From contig NZ_ATTE01000001.1 in assembly GCF_000419525.1 (NCBI RefSeq), positions 1,302,001 to 1,366,000 of the forward strand: DNA of 64,000 nucleotides, given 5' to 3'. Shown piece after piece: positions 27,438-36,629 of this stretch; position 1 is the stretch's first letter; each line of letters begins with the position of its first letter. The notes under the pieces are model-generated. The model searched no databases and was not told the origin of the DNA. It was given only the letters and a program-made list of their open reading frames with translations. The position numbers and the translations under genes are program-made. The DNA comes from Leucothrix mucor DSM 2157 (GTDB lineage: Bacteria; Pseudomonadota; Gammaproteobacteria; Thiotrichales; Thiotrichaceae).

Positions 27438-28025
27438 TCACCTATAAATGATCTTCTCCCCATCAGTAGTAATTAGCTTTTTGGCGTGCATTATTTTTAT
27501 TAGGCTGGTTAACTCAGATTCGCTTAGCTTTTTGAAAAAGAGAGCATTTATAGTGTTTTCAAGCCCTTGAACTTTGCGAGGCTTGTTGTCTCCCATCGCT
27601 TTCAACTTGGCAACAACAGCGCTAATCCTAGCCTCAGGGGATTGCTGGCTAACTGATTGAAGCGAAGCAATTTCTGTTATATCAGCCACCCGCTGGGCAA
27701 GAATCTTACTATCTCTGAGGTGCTTAATTAGCGGGTCAAAACCGGTATCTTTAGAGATAATATGGAAGTAGGCATTGTTATCTTTCCCTGCGATCTTTCC
27801 CATATAAAATGCGATATGAAAATCCAGTGCATTCGGTCCATTGCCGTCAATTTTTATGTACGCTGCATTACTCCCCAGCGCTTGCATCGCTACAGCCAGT
27901 TCAAATGACAGCTTTGCCTGATTGGCTCCAACAAAAACGATTACCTTAAAGTTGCGTCCGTTTAAGGTATCGAGATTCGTTGGTTGAACGTTCTATAGGT
28001 CGACTAAAATATAGTTGTTTTTCAA
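27438..28025 (-). pseudogene. PIN-like domain protein interrupted by one nonsense codon
   Basis: From a TTG at 28025 (GGA seven bases upstream) the frame reads LKNNYILVDL, then a TAG at 27993-27995, then NVQPTNLDTLNGRNFKVIVF and on to the stop at 27438, 195 codons in all. The stop replaces the Glu expected in the DLENVQP motif of this PIN-like (NYN/PIN_7-type) nuclease family. That acidic residue belongs to the presumed metal site. The rest is intact, including GNGPNALDFHIAFYMG and ISKDTGFDPLIKHL, so the mutation is recent, a sequencing error, or the product is made by readthrough or restart (ATG at 27887). The C-terminal 60 residues look like a winged-helix tail. Confidence 0.72.
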
Positions 28026-28172
28026 AGTCTCATTCCATTCTTATGTGGTAATGCAGAGAGGGTGTCTAACGACACGATGAGTTTCAGTTAAAATAGATCT
28101 ATACTCAGAACATTAGCTTAAAAAACTTGAACGGGAGTTGAATCCCAACACTGATACAAGCAAGGAGGATGT

Positions 28173-28355
28173 ATGGATTTTTTATTATTACCCGGTGCAG
28201 TCATTGGCTTCGTGTTTGGAGCGGCGGTCGGATGGGGCATTTCGATGTTGGTCTGGGGCGAGCCACATGTACCAATGATCACGACCTTGGTTGTTACCTG
28301 TTCGGTTGTCGGCGCGCTTGTGTTTGAGTTGCTCACGATTCGAAAAAAGAAATAA
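28173..28355 (+). CDS. Small two-helix membrane protein
   Basis: A 60-residue protein with two membrane helices (about residues 3-27 and 34-54) and a basic C-terminal tail (RKKK). The first helix has a glycine-zipper-like pattern (GAVIGFVFGAAVGWG). A perfect ribosome site (AAGGAGGA) precedes the ATG, which supports expression despite the length. I do not recognise a family. It stands alone, divergent from the PIN-like gene, with no other gene up to 28528. Confidence 0.65.
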   Translation: MDFLLLPGAVIGFVFGAAVGWGISMLVWGEPHVPMITTLVVTCSVVGALVFELLTIRKKK

Positions 28356-28528
28356 ACCGCACTGCTGCCTGATGTGCTTTGCGTAGTTTTAACCCATTGA
28401 ATTTGCTCTGGAACTCCCATTTCCTTATAAACGGTTAAGCTGACAAGATGGAGCGAGTAGTTCCACGGTCGTATTCTGGTTAAGGTTAATTACCCCCTGT
28501 AATTCTCCAAGCTACCCGGACGATCGAT

Positions 28529-31500
28529 ATGCAAACCCGACCTCAAAAACTTCTAAAAATAATCATTAATACCAGTCTGTTATGTTCATTCTCACTCATG
28601 ACCGCTGCTGTGAATGCAGAAGACCCTTGGGGGCGGCCTAAAGAGAGCTTTGTAAACTGGGAAAATCCCCATGTCCATCCGCTGCATATCACGCCGGATG
28701 GCAGCAAGTTATTAGCGGTGAATACTCCCGATAATAGCCTATTGGTGTTTGATATTACGGGGAGTGGCGTTAACCAAGTTGCCAGTATTCCGGTGGGTTT
28801 AGACCCTGTTTCAGTGCGCGCAAGAACGGACGATGAGGTTTGGGTGGTCAACCATGTCTCCGATACCGTGAGCGTGGTGAGTCTGTCGCAGGGAAAAGTG
28901 ATTGCCACTTTAAAAACAGATGACGAGCCTGCCGATGTGGTGTTTGCAGGTTCTCCGCAGCGGGCCTTTGTTTCAGCCTCTCAGGCCAATCAGCTCAATG
29001 TGTTTAATCCATCGGATTTGGGTGCTGCGCGGCAGAATATCTTTATCAATGGTGAGGACCCCAGAGCGCTGGCCGTGAGTAAGGATGGCAGCGAGGTTTA
29101 TGTCGCGATCTTTGAATCAGGTAATGGCACAACCGTGGTTACTGGCGGCAAGTCCAATAGCTTTGAAGTCGATCTGGTACGGCGTCCTGAAGGACCATAC
29201 GGTGGTATCAATTTGCCGCCCAATAATGGCACGGAATATAACCCGCCGATCAATACCAATATCCCAGCTCCACCACCGACTAGCATGATCGTGCGCAAGG
29301 ATGATCAGGGTCGCTGGATGGATGACAATAATGGCGATTGGTCACGTTTTATTTCGGGCGATTTATCGGGGCTGGGTGGAAGCCGGGGCGGGCGAGTCAG
29401 GGGTTGGGATCTGCCCGATCGTGATGTCGCGATTGTGAATGCTAATAGCCTTTCCGTTAGCTACCAGACGCACCTAATGAATGCGAATATGGCGCTTGGG
29501 GTAAACCCAGATTCTGGTGAAGTCACGGTGGTTGGTACCGATGCAACCAATGAAATTCGCTGGGAGCCAAACCTCAACGGCACCTTTATTCGGGTCAATC
29601 TGGCGCGCTTTTTACCAGGTGGCGAGAGTACCATTGTGGATCTTAATCCTCACCTTGATTACTCGGTTCGTACCATTGGCCAGTCTCAGCGGAATCAGTC
29701 GGTGGGTGACCCCAGAGGCATTGCGTGGAATGCCGCCGGAAATCGTGCTTATATCACAGGGATGGGGTCAAACAATGTGGTGGTGATTGATGACAACGGC
29801 AACCGCACCGGACGTATCGAAGTAGGCGAGGGGCCAACGGGAATTGTTGTGGATGCGGTCAGCAACCGTGCCTTTGTGCTTAACAAGTTTGATGCCTCGA
29901 TTTCGGCAATCAATCTTGGTAATGAAACTGAAACGGCACGGGTTGCGTTTTTTGATCCGACGCCGGAGTCCATTAAGAAAGGGCGTGCGCACCTTTATGA
30001 TACTCATGCAACGTCCGGCTTAGGGCATGCTTCCTGCGCGTCTTGCCATATCGATGGCCGTACCGACCGCTTAGCGTGGGACTTGGGTAATCCTGCCGGT
30101 GAGCCAACAGCTTTGCGTGGCTTTAATCGTGCGGGTAATGGCATTGTTGAGGCAAATCAGCCGCCGGTAAAAGGGCCGCTGCTGACCATGACTTTGCAAG
30201 ATATTATTGGTCATCCTTCCATGCATTGGTCGGGTGATAAGCCGGATATGGGTCATTTTTCTGAGGCGTTTGTTTCTTTACAGTCCGACGATGAGCCGCT
30301 GGATAATCAGAAAATAGCCGAGTTTGAAACCTTTTTAGACTCTATTCATATTCCGGGAAATCCTTATCGTAAGCTGGATAATAACTATGCCAGTGATGTG
30401 AAAGTCCCTGGGCCGCATGGCGTTGTGTCCCGAGTTGGTAATGCCACGCGTGGTAGCGAAGAGTTTGAAGACCGCTGTCGAGATTGCCACCCCGGAAATA
30501 CAGGGCGAGGCAATATGCTGCGATTTAATGAAGGCTTTGGCGTGGGCATTGCGTTGCGCCCGCCAACGTGGCGTAACTTCCATGAGCGCTTTGGGCTCTG
30601 GTTTGATAATGCGACGGCCAGTAATTCCGGCTTTGGTTTCCAACAGGATGGAAGCTTTGACTCAACGCATAATGAAAGCCGATCGGCAGATATGATGGCC
30701 TTTATGCTCTCGTTTAACGGTCGTTTTCCGTATGAGGCGGAAGGCTTGAACGAAGGTAATCAAAGTAAGGATACGCATGCCGCTGTAGGGACTCAGGTAA
30801 TGCTGAAAGGCTCGGTGAGTGCTGCAGACAGTTCGTTGCTCAGCCAGCTGTTTAGCATGGCAAATGCGGAGTCGGTTGGTGTCGTTGCCAAAGGCGTGAT
30901 TGCGGGCGAATCCCGAGGCTATGCCTACATTGGCAATAACCAGTTTCAATCTGATCGCGAGTCTGAAGTGTTGACCACTGCGCAATTACAAGCCTTGGCC
31001 GAAGCGGGCAATGATTTGGTATACACCGCTGTGCCCGCAGGCAGTGAAGTGCGTATCGGTATTGATCGTGATTTAGACGGTGAATACGATCGCGATGAAA
31101 GAGATCAGGCGAGTGATGCAGCAGATCAACAGGCGACCGCAGGCCCAAGGCGCTGTGTTAGTAGCAGTAATATTGCTACTTTAGGTGTTGCCAGCCAATC
31201 ATCAACCCTCGGTGGCAATCGCTATCCTGCCGCATTGGCGATTGATGGTGATTTCACGAACTTCACCCATACTGAAACAGGACAAACACCGGCAAGCTGG
31301 TCGCTGGCGTTGGATAAAGATTATCTAATCGAGTCCATCGTTTTGCATAATCGGGATATTGAACAGTCCCGTTTGCGCGATATATCGGTCTATATTCTTG
31401 ATGCGAGCGGTGAGCAGGCAAACTTTAAATCTCACTTCCAAAATCGCCACAACCGCAACAACAGCCCGAATAGTATTACGGTGGACCTGGTTGCAATTAC

Positions 31501-32497
31501 GGGCGCGCCAGTTGATGGCCGTAATATCAAGTTGGTGCGTAGCCCGGACACTTTGCTGCTGTCGACTAATGGCGCGGGTAATGCCGATGAAAGTGATGTG
31601 CTATCGCTAGCCGAAGTTGAGGTGCTTGGCTGTGTGGCGGAAGTCATCGACACTACTCAGCTGCCTGTGGGTAGTGCTGATAATGTCAGTGTGGCAGCCG
31701 GTGAAACGCTAACGATTGATGTGTTGGCTAATGACCTTGGAAGTGGTTTGGTACTGGCCGAGCCAAATGCCTGGTCCTTAAAAGGCGGGAATGTATCCTT
31801 GGTCGATGGCAAGCTGGTTTACAGCCCTAAAGCTGGATTCGCCGGTGAGGATAATATTTGGTATGTGTTTAGTGATTCGTTAGGCAGAACGAATAATGGT
31901 CAGGTGAATATCACCGTGACAGGCTCTCCGGGTGGCGGGGATGACAACCCAGCACCGGTTGGTAATCCTGATGATGTGACTGCCGTTGCGGGTAGCTCTG
32001 CCACATTTGATGTATTGGCGAATGATATTGGGAATGGGTTGGTGTTATCCGAGCCTAATCCTTGGTCATTAAATGGCGGCTCGGTGTCGTTGGCTGATGG
32101 CAAGCTGGTTTACACGCCTAAAGCAGGTTTTACTGGCCCCGATAATATTTGGTACACCTTTAGCGAAACCTTGGGTCGCAGCACTTACGGGCAAGTGAAT
32201 ATTACGGTGACTGCTGCGGTGGATGCGCCTTATCCGGTGGCGATCAGTGACTCGGTATCAACGCCTGTCAATACCGCAGTCACCATTGATGCGCTGGCTA
32301 ATGACACGGGAGATGGCTTGGCATTTCTTGAGGTGAATGAGTATTCGGTTAATGGTGGAACGATTGCCATTGTTGATAATAAACTGCGGTATGTGCCAAA
32401 GGCGGATTACTCCGGAAACGATAGCTTTTGGTATGCCATTAAGGATAGCCAGAATCGTGCAAACGCAATTCAGGTGACGGTTGCGGTGGGCAATTAA
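28529..32497 (+). CDS. Secreted beta-propeller / di-haem cytochrome / Ig-repeat protein
   Basis: A 1322-residue exported protein. Residues 1-30 are a Sec signal ending AVNA. About 35-490 form a YVTN-type beta-propeller, with repeats such as VSDTVSVVSLSQGKVIATL. Two c-type haem motifs follow: CASCH (Cys503, Cys506, His507) and CRDCH (Cys650, Cys653, His654). About 880-1035 resemble a discoidin-like carbohydrate-binding fold (YPAALAIDGDFTNF). Three Ig/cadherin-like repeats of about 80-90 residues end the protein (each with a VLAND-type motif and a PKAGF- or PKADY-like segment). It is probably an envelope-bound or released electron-transfer protein, perhaps an oxidase acting on a polymer or surface. 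No maturation gene lies next to it. Confidence 0.82.
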   Translation: MQTRPQKLLKIIINTSLLCSFSLMTAAVNAEDPWGRPKESFVNWENPHVHPLHITPDGSKLLAVNTPDNSLLVFDITGSGVNQVASIPVGLDPVSVRARTDDEVWVVNHVSDTVSVVSLSQGKVIATLKTDDEPADVVFAGSPQRAFVSASQANQLNVFNPSDLGAARQNIFINGEDPRALAVSKDGSEVYVAIFESGNGTTVVTGGKSNSFEVDLVRRPEGPYGGINLPPNNGTEYNPPINTNIPAPPPTSMIVRKDDQGRWMDDNNGDWSRFISGDLSGLGGSRGGRVRGWDLPDRDVAIVNANSLSVSYQTHLMNANMALGVNPDSGEVTVVGTDATNEIRWEPNLNGTFIRVNLARFLPGGESTIVDLNPHLDYSVRTIGQSQRNQSVGDPRGIAWNAAGNRAYITGMGSNNVVVIDDNGNRTGRIEVGEGPTGIVVDAVSNRAFVLNKFDASISAINLGNETETARVAFFDPTPESIKKGRAHLYDTHATSGLGHASCASCHIDGRTDRLAWDLGNPAGEPTALRGFNRAGNGIVEANQPPVKGPLLTMTLQDIIGHPSMHWSGDKPDMGHFSEAFVSLQSDDEPLDNQKIAEFETFLDSIHIPGNPYRKLDNNYASDVKVPGPHGVVSRVGNATRGSEEFEDRCRDCHPGNTGRGNMLRFNEGFGVGIALRPPTWRNFHERFGLWFDNATASNSGFGFQQDGSFDSTHNESRSADMMAFMLSFNGRFPYEAEGLNEGNQSKDTHAAVGTQVMLKGSVSAADSSLLSQLFSMANAESVGVVAKGVIAGESRGYAYIGNNQFQSDRESEVLTTAQLQALAEAGNDLVYTAVPAGSEVRIGIDRDLDGEYDRDERDQASDAADQQATAGPRRCVSSSNIATLGVASQSSTLGGNRYPAALAIDGDFTNFTHTETGQTPASWSLALDKDYLIESIVLHNRDIEQSRLRDISVYILDASGEQANFKSHFQNRHNRNNSPNSITVDLVAITGAPVDGRNIKLVRSPDTLLLSTNGAGNADESDVLSLAEVEVLGCVAEVIDTTQLPVGSADNVSVAAGETLTIDVLANDLGSGLVLAEPNAWSLKGGNVSLVDGKLVYSPKAGFAGEDNIWYVFSDSLGRTNNGQVNITVTGSPGGGDDNPAPVGNPDDVTAVAGSSATFDVLANDIGNGLVLSEPNPWSLNGGSVSLADGKLVYTPKAGFTGPDNIWYTFSETLGRSTYGQVNITVTAAVDAPYPVAISDSVSTPVNTAVTIDALANDTGDGLAFLEVNEYSVNGGTIAIVDNKLRYVPKADYSGNDSFWYAIKDSQNRANAIQVTVAVGN
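31673..32490 (+). repeat. Three tandem Ig-like repeat units in the cytochrome protein
   Basis: Coding repeat units begin near 31673, 31970 and 32240. Each encodes an adhesin-type domain with an Asp-Val-Leu-Ala-Asn-Asp core (third copy DALANDTG), a GGxVSLxDGKL turn and a YxPKA strand. Units 1 and 2 are near-identical in protein in places (NPWSLNGG versus NAWSLKGG), pointing to duplication within the gene; the third is more diverged. Confidence 0.75.
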
Positions 32498-32502
32498 CGG
32501 TA

Positions 32503-32605
32503 GGCCGATAGCACAACGGCGCAGGCGGTTGATCGGGTACGTGATACCTTAACCGGTTTGCTAAAAAGCGTCGGCATTGACCCCATCCCAACGTATGCCA
32601 GCTGA
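32503..32605 (+). pseudogene. Short protein-like remnant
   Basis: After an in-frame stop, a 32-codon open stretch reads ADSTTAQAVDRVRDTLTGLL and ends IDPIPTYAS before TGA. It has protein-like composition but no start codon or ribosome site. It may be the last piece of a lost gene between the cytochrome gene and the next ORF. The family is not recognised. Confidence 0.3.
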
Positions 32606-32635
32606 AATATCATCATATAAGTAGGAGCGTGACAC

Positions 32636-33133
32636 GTGAAAGGCGTTTTAATAGCATTAGTTTTATTATTTGGCTTTGTCGGCCTTCTCCTTTGGACTTT
32701 TAGCAGTTACGACCCTGCGCCGCGTGACGAGTGGGTGACCACCACCGGCATTGTTAGTGAATCTAAAATCACCCAAACTAAAAAAGCAGGCCGCGTTTGG
32801 ACTCTGATGTTTGAAAATGACCCCGACCGCTTCGCACTTAATTTTGTTGAGAAAATCCCTGAGCTTGAGCCGGTGTTAACTGGCCAGATTCGCAAAGGCA
32901 CCGAACTCACCATTCAGACCGTACCGCGCAGGCAGGCACTAGCGCAGAGCGCATCGAAAATTTCTATCCCGGTTTTGGTATTACAGCTTGGCGAGCGGGT
33001 GTTGTATGACCGCGATGATCAACTCGGAAAGACCAGTCAAGCGATGACGTGGATCGGGCGTGGCGCAGCGATGATGGCATGGTTGGTGTCGCTGTCATTT
33101 CTAGTATTATTGTTTCGTAATCGACGGACATAA
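32636..33133 (+). CDS. DUF3592-like membrane protein
   Basis: A 165-residue protein with an N-terminal membrane helix (about residues 3-22), a soluble middle domain and a C-terminal helix (about 138-160). The topology and the early VTTTGIVSESKITQ strand resemble DUF3592 proteins, whose function is unknown; the assignment is tentative. It starts at GTG with an AGGAG ribosome site seven bases upstream. It is convergent with the molybdenum hydroxylase gene, 44 bp from its stop. Confidence 0.55.
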   Translation: MKGVLIALVLLFGFVGLLLWTFSSYDPAPRDEWVTTTGIVSESKITQTKKAGRVWTLMFENDPDRFALNFVEKIPELEPVLTGQIRKGTELTIQTVPRRQALAQSASKISIPVLVLQLGERVLYDRDDQLGKTSQAMTWIGRGAAMMAWLVSLSFLVLLFRNRRT

Positions 33134-33177
33134 GTTGCCTCAGCACTATCCATTGGCTAAGTATGCCCACCGTGCTG

Positions 33178-35439
33178 TCAGGCAAACGTAACCAACTTAT
33201 TCATCGGTAACTCACGAATCCGCGTGCCAGTCAGGGCGAAAATCGCATTGGCCAGCGCAGGAATTGACGGTGGCGTTCCGGGCTCGCCCACGCCGGTAAT
33301 TTTGGGGTTATTCTCCAAAATTGCCACTTCAATCTCAGGCACTTCATTCATGCGCATCGCCGGGTAGTCATGAAAATTCGACTGCACGACTTTGCCATCT
33401 TCAAAGGTAATTTCGCCACTGATCGCCGAGGTGAGGCCATAAATAACGGCAGACTGAATTTGCGCTTCAATATTACGCGGATCAATCGCCACGCCCACAT
33501 CAAGGGCGCAGTACACTTTATCAATCTTAATGCCGCGATCGGTCATGCTCACATCAATAATCTGAGCGGTATGCGCACCAAACGATAGGGTGTAAGCAAA
33601 ACCACAACCGCTGCCATTCTCATGTTTACGACCGGTCCAGCCTGCCATTTGCGCAACTTTCTCAACCACTTTATTGCCTGGTGGCGCTAAATCACCAAAC
33701 ATCGCCAATCGCATTTGGATAGGGTCAAGTTCTTTGCTGGCGGCGAGTTCATCCATAAAGCTTTCATGCAGGAAGCCATTATAAGAGGCGCCGACCGAGC
33801 GCCAGAATCCCACCGGAATGTCCAGCTCCGGCGTATAAGTGCGAATGCGCATATTCTCAATAGCATCGGGCTGTCCGGCGGTGCCTTCGGCAATTAACGG
33901 GTCTGAACCCATCGCGGGCATGGAGGAGCGCTTCGACATGGAGAGAAAAATCGAGGAGCTGGCAATTTTGATATCCACGGCCAGTGGTTTTTTAGCGCCC
34001 ATCACGCCTTTAAAGCGCGCAATGGCTGCCGGGCGATAAAAGTCGTGCTGCATGTCTTCTTCACGGCTCCACGTGACCTTGACGGGCTTGCCATTGGTTT
34101 GCGCGGCGATTTTGTAAGCCATCATCGAGAAGTCATTTTCAGAGCGCCTGCCAAAGCCACCGCCTAAATAGGTAGTGTGAATGTGTACATTGCTGGCATC
34201 TAAGCCCGCCGCGTCGGCAATGGCATCGCGATTACCGGTTGGCGCTTGTGCACCGGTCCAAATATCGACGCGGCCGTCTTTAACCTGAGCCACGGCGCTC
34301 ATTGGCTCCATGGTGGAATGCGCTAAGTACGGCACGCGGTATTCTGCAGTCACCAAATCACCGGCGTCGGCAAAGATCAGTTCCACATCGCCTTTTTCCT
34401 CAAAGGTGCCATTGGGCTCGGTATTAAAGCTCTCCTCAAAGGTTTGCATAATACCGGCAGTGTCAGCAGGGTAGCTGGCGGTTTCCCATTCCACCTCAAT
34501 GGCGTTTGCCGCTTTAAACGCTCGCCAGGTGTTATTAGCGATAATGGCAAAGCCGTTGTTATCCAGCTGAATGATTTTCTCAACGCCGGGCATGGCTTCG
34601 GCCTTACGGGTGTCGGATGATTTGATGCCTGCCCCAAAGCGTGGGCTCATTTTAACCGTGGCGTGTAGCATGCCTTCGCGTTTTACATCGCTGGCAAACT
34701 CTGCCGTACCAGTGGTTTTAGCCGGAATATCTACGCGTGGCATCGATTTACCAATATAACGCCATTGGGACGGGTCACGCAGCGGTGGTTCGACAGGGGC
34801 TTCAATCGCTGCAGCTTTCACGGCCAGTTCGGTATAGGCGAGTTTTTCATTATTGGCGGGATTGATCACAAAGCCATCTTCGGTTTTCAGGCCGGTAGCC
34901 ACCACGCCCCATTCTTGAGCCGCAGCCAGCATTAATGCCAAGCGTGCACTGGCACCGGCGCTGCGCATTTTAATAAAGCCATCCGGTGTCGACATCGAGC
35001 CGCCGGTGAGCTGCAAGCCCATAAATTTGGCGGGGATGTGCGAGAGCTCGCGTATGAAGGTGGCTTTCTTGCCGTGGTCATACTGATGGCCCGCCATGGC
35101 TTCCATCATAATGCCGACGTAGTAGCTGTTGCTGGCAGGGCCATGTTCGGTCTTAATGGTTTTCCAATCCAAATCCAACTCTTCGGCAACCATCATGGCC
35201 AGCGCGCTGTGAATGCCTTGGCCCATTTCTGCGCGTGGGGTGATCACGGTCACGCCATCCTGATCGATTTTGATATAGGGGTTTAAGCTGGCGAAATCGG
35301 GCTTGGCTGCGTCATCAGTCTCTAATAAGGGGTTGGGCACTGGCTGCAGGTATTTATAAGTGCCGAATACGACACCACCGGCAACGGCTGCGGAGGCAAC
35401 TAAAAACGTCCGACGGGTAATGGTTCCTAATTTACTCAT
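33178..35439 (-). CDS. Molybdopterin-binding large subunit, isoquinoline 1-oxidoreductase IorB type
   Basis: A 753-residue xanthine-dehydrogenase-family large subunit with a Tat leader (ITRRTFLVASAAVAGGVVFG). It has the two-part IorB layout: VTPRAEMGQGIHSALAMMVA, then LGGGFGRRSENDFSMM, and near the end the catalytic-Glu segment VGEPGTPPSIPALANAIFA. The enzyme hydroxylates N-heterocycles or oxidises aldehydes in the periplasm. Its partner normally is a small two-[2Fe-2S] subunit (IorA) encoded next to it, but none is present nearby. I chose the ATG at 35439 because the Tat motif and an AGG site fit it; an ATG at 35454 is in frame. It is divergent from the nitroreductase gene. Confidence 0.88.
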   Translation of the reverse strand: MSKLGTITRRTFLVASAAVAGGVVFGTYKYLQPVPNPLLETDDAAKPDFASLNPYIKIDQDGVTVITPRAEMGQGIHSALAMMVAEELDLDWKTIKTEHGPASNSYYVGIMMEAMAGHQYDHGKKATFIRELSHIPAKFMGLQLTGGSMSTPDGFIKMRSAGASARLALMLAAAQEWGVVATGLKTEDGFVINPANNEKLAYTELAVKAAAIEAPVEPPLRDPSQWRYIGKSMPRVDIPAKTTGTAEFASDVKREGMLHATVKMSPRFGAGIKSSDTRKAEAMPGVEKIIQLDNNGFAIIANNTWRAFKAANAIEVEWETASYPADTAGIMQTFEESFNTEPNGTFEEKGDVELIFADAGDLVTAEYRVPYLAHSTMEPMSAVAQVKDGRVDIWTGAQAPTGNRDAIADAAGLDASNVHIHTTYLGGGFGRRSENDFSMMAYKIAAQTNGKPVKVTWSREEDMQHDFYRPAAIARFKGVMGAKKPLAVDIKIASSSIFLSMSKRSSMPAMGSDPLIAEGTAGQPDAIENMRIRTYTPELDIPVGFWRSVGASYNGFLHESFMDELAASKELDPIQMRLAMFGDLAPPGNKVVEKVAQMAGWTGRKHENGSGCGFAYTLSFGAHTAQIIDVSMTDRGIKIDKVYCALDVGVAIDPRNIEAQIQSAVIYGLTSAISGEITFEDGKVVQSNFHDYPAMRMNEVPEIEVAILENNPKITGVGEPGTPPSIPALANAIFALTGTRIRELPMNKLVTFA

Positions 35440-35635
35440 GGCAGTCGACCTCATGTCCTATATCAGTGGCTGATGGCTGTCCTTAATTCTGCGATAGTCC
35501 TCGCGATTTGCCTAATTCTTTGTTTTGGTCGGCCTAGTTCTTGCGCGCTTTGCACTTTTAGTATTGAATCAGTGTGAAATACTATCAGCGTATGCCTCTA
35601 TTTTGCGCTGTGTCTCGTAATAGATAGGATATGAA

Positions 35636-36331
35636 ATGACTCAACAAGCAGAAACGTTATCACCCAGCCAGCTAGAGCGTGCAGTCGATCAGGTGATTCA
35701 GTCGCGTAAATCGGTCAAAGTTATTGGCGATGTCGATGCGATTCCCGAGATTCCGGAAGACTTTTTTGCCAAAGTGCAGGAAGCAATGAAGGTATCGGGT
35801 TGGGCACCGTTTCATTATATGGCCCATGCTTCACACCTTGATCGTGAGATGAATTCACCGGTGCCATGGCGTTTTTATGCCTTGGATCATCAAAATTGCT
35901 TGCGCTTGATTGACGCGCTGATTGAGCATCCTGAGTTGGGCTTAACCAAAAACGCGGCCATTTTGCGCATGATCGCGGCGTATGGTGCACTGGTGATTGT
36001 GACTTGGTTGCCTGAGCCAGAAAACTGCAGCGGCGAAGAGGGCGCAACCCGTTGCGCCATGAAAAATGAAGAACATGTTGCGGCGGCGTCGGCGGCTACG
36101 CAGAATTTATTGCTGGCGGCAACGGCTCGAAATATCGACAGCTACTGGTCAAGTGGTGGTGTGTTGAGAGAAAAAGCCTGCTTTGATATTTGCAAGATTC
36201 CAGAGCAAGAGCGTTTCTTGGGCGCTGTGTTTCTGGCACCGGACATGCCGGATAGAGAGGGCGTGCGTCCGGGTAAATTACGCGATAGTCGCGGCACACC
36301 GGACCAATGGATGACCTCGGTAGAAATCTAA
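35636..36331 (+). CDS. Nitroreductase-family flavoprotein
   Basis: A 231-residue FMN-dependent nitroreductase-fold protein. An FMN-binding Arg is likely in VIQSRKSVK, the middle has the WAPFHYMAH segment, and the C-terminal half contains AAASAATQNLLLAATARNID followed by YWSSGG, typical of the fold. A Cys-containing insertion (ENCSGEEGATRCAM, about residues 125-140) is not usual. It probably reduces a nitro, quinone or similar compound with NAD(P)H. It is divergent from the molybdenum hydroxylase gene across about 200 bp. Confidence 0.8.
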   Translation: MTQQAETLSPSQLERAVDQVIQSRKSVKVIGDVDAIPEIPEDFFAKVQEAMKVSGWAPFHYMAHASHLDREMNSPVPWRFYALDHQNCLRLIDALIEHPELGLTKNAAILRMIAAYGALVIVTWLPEPENCSGEEGATRCAMKNEEHVAAASAATQNLLLAATARNIDSYWSSGGVLREKACFDICKIPEQERFLGAVFLAPDMPDREGVRPGKLRDSRGTPDQWMTSVEI

Positions 36332-36629
36332 GTTTTTTAGCGTAACACCGTCACAACTAAACCGTTTATCTGCTCATAATTCCTAATCAGAATAAGGGCT
36401 TATAGGCGGTTTTTCTTAAAATGGCATTCGCTTGGCAATACTGAATAACGGTATTTCTGGGTTAATGGTGTTTTTAAATACATATAAGCCATTATGGCGC
36501 GCGACTTATTAAATTATGGATAGATTACGACTCTTTCTTTGCGCGCAATTAGTCGCTTAAGTACAATGCACCTGCTATTTCTGCACACCATAATGATCTC
36601 GTACACACATCACATCTGGGAAGTTCACC
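36332..36629. other. Intergenic region without visible gene
   Basis: About 300 bp between the nitroreductase and efflux adaptor genes. It is AT-rich and must hold the promoter of the RND operon, but I see no convincing ORF, RNA or operator. No regulator gene (TetR or MarR) is adjacent to the pump. Confidence 0.6.
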
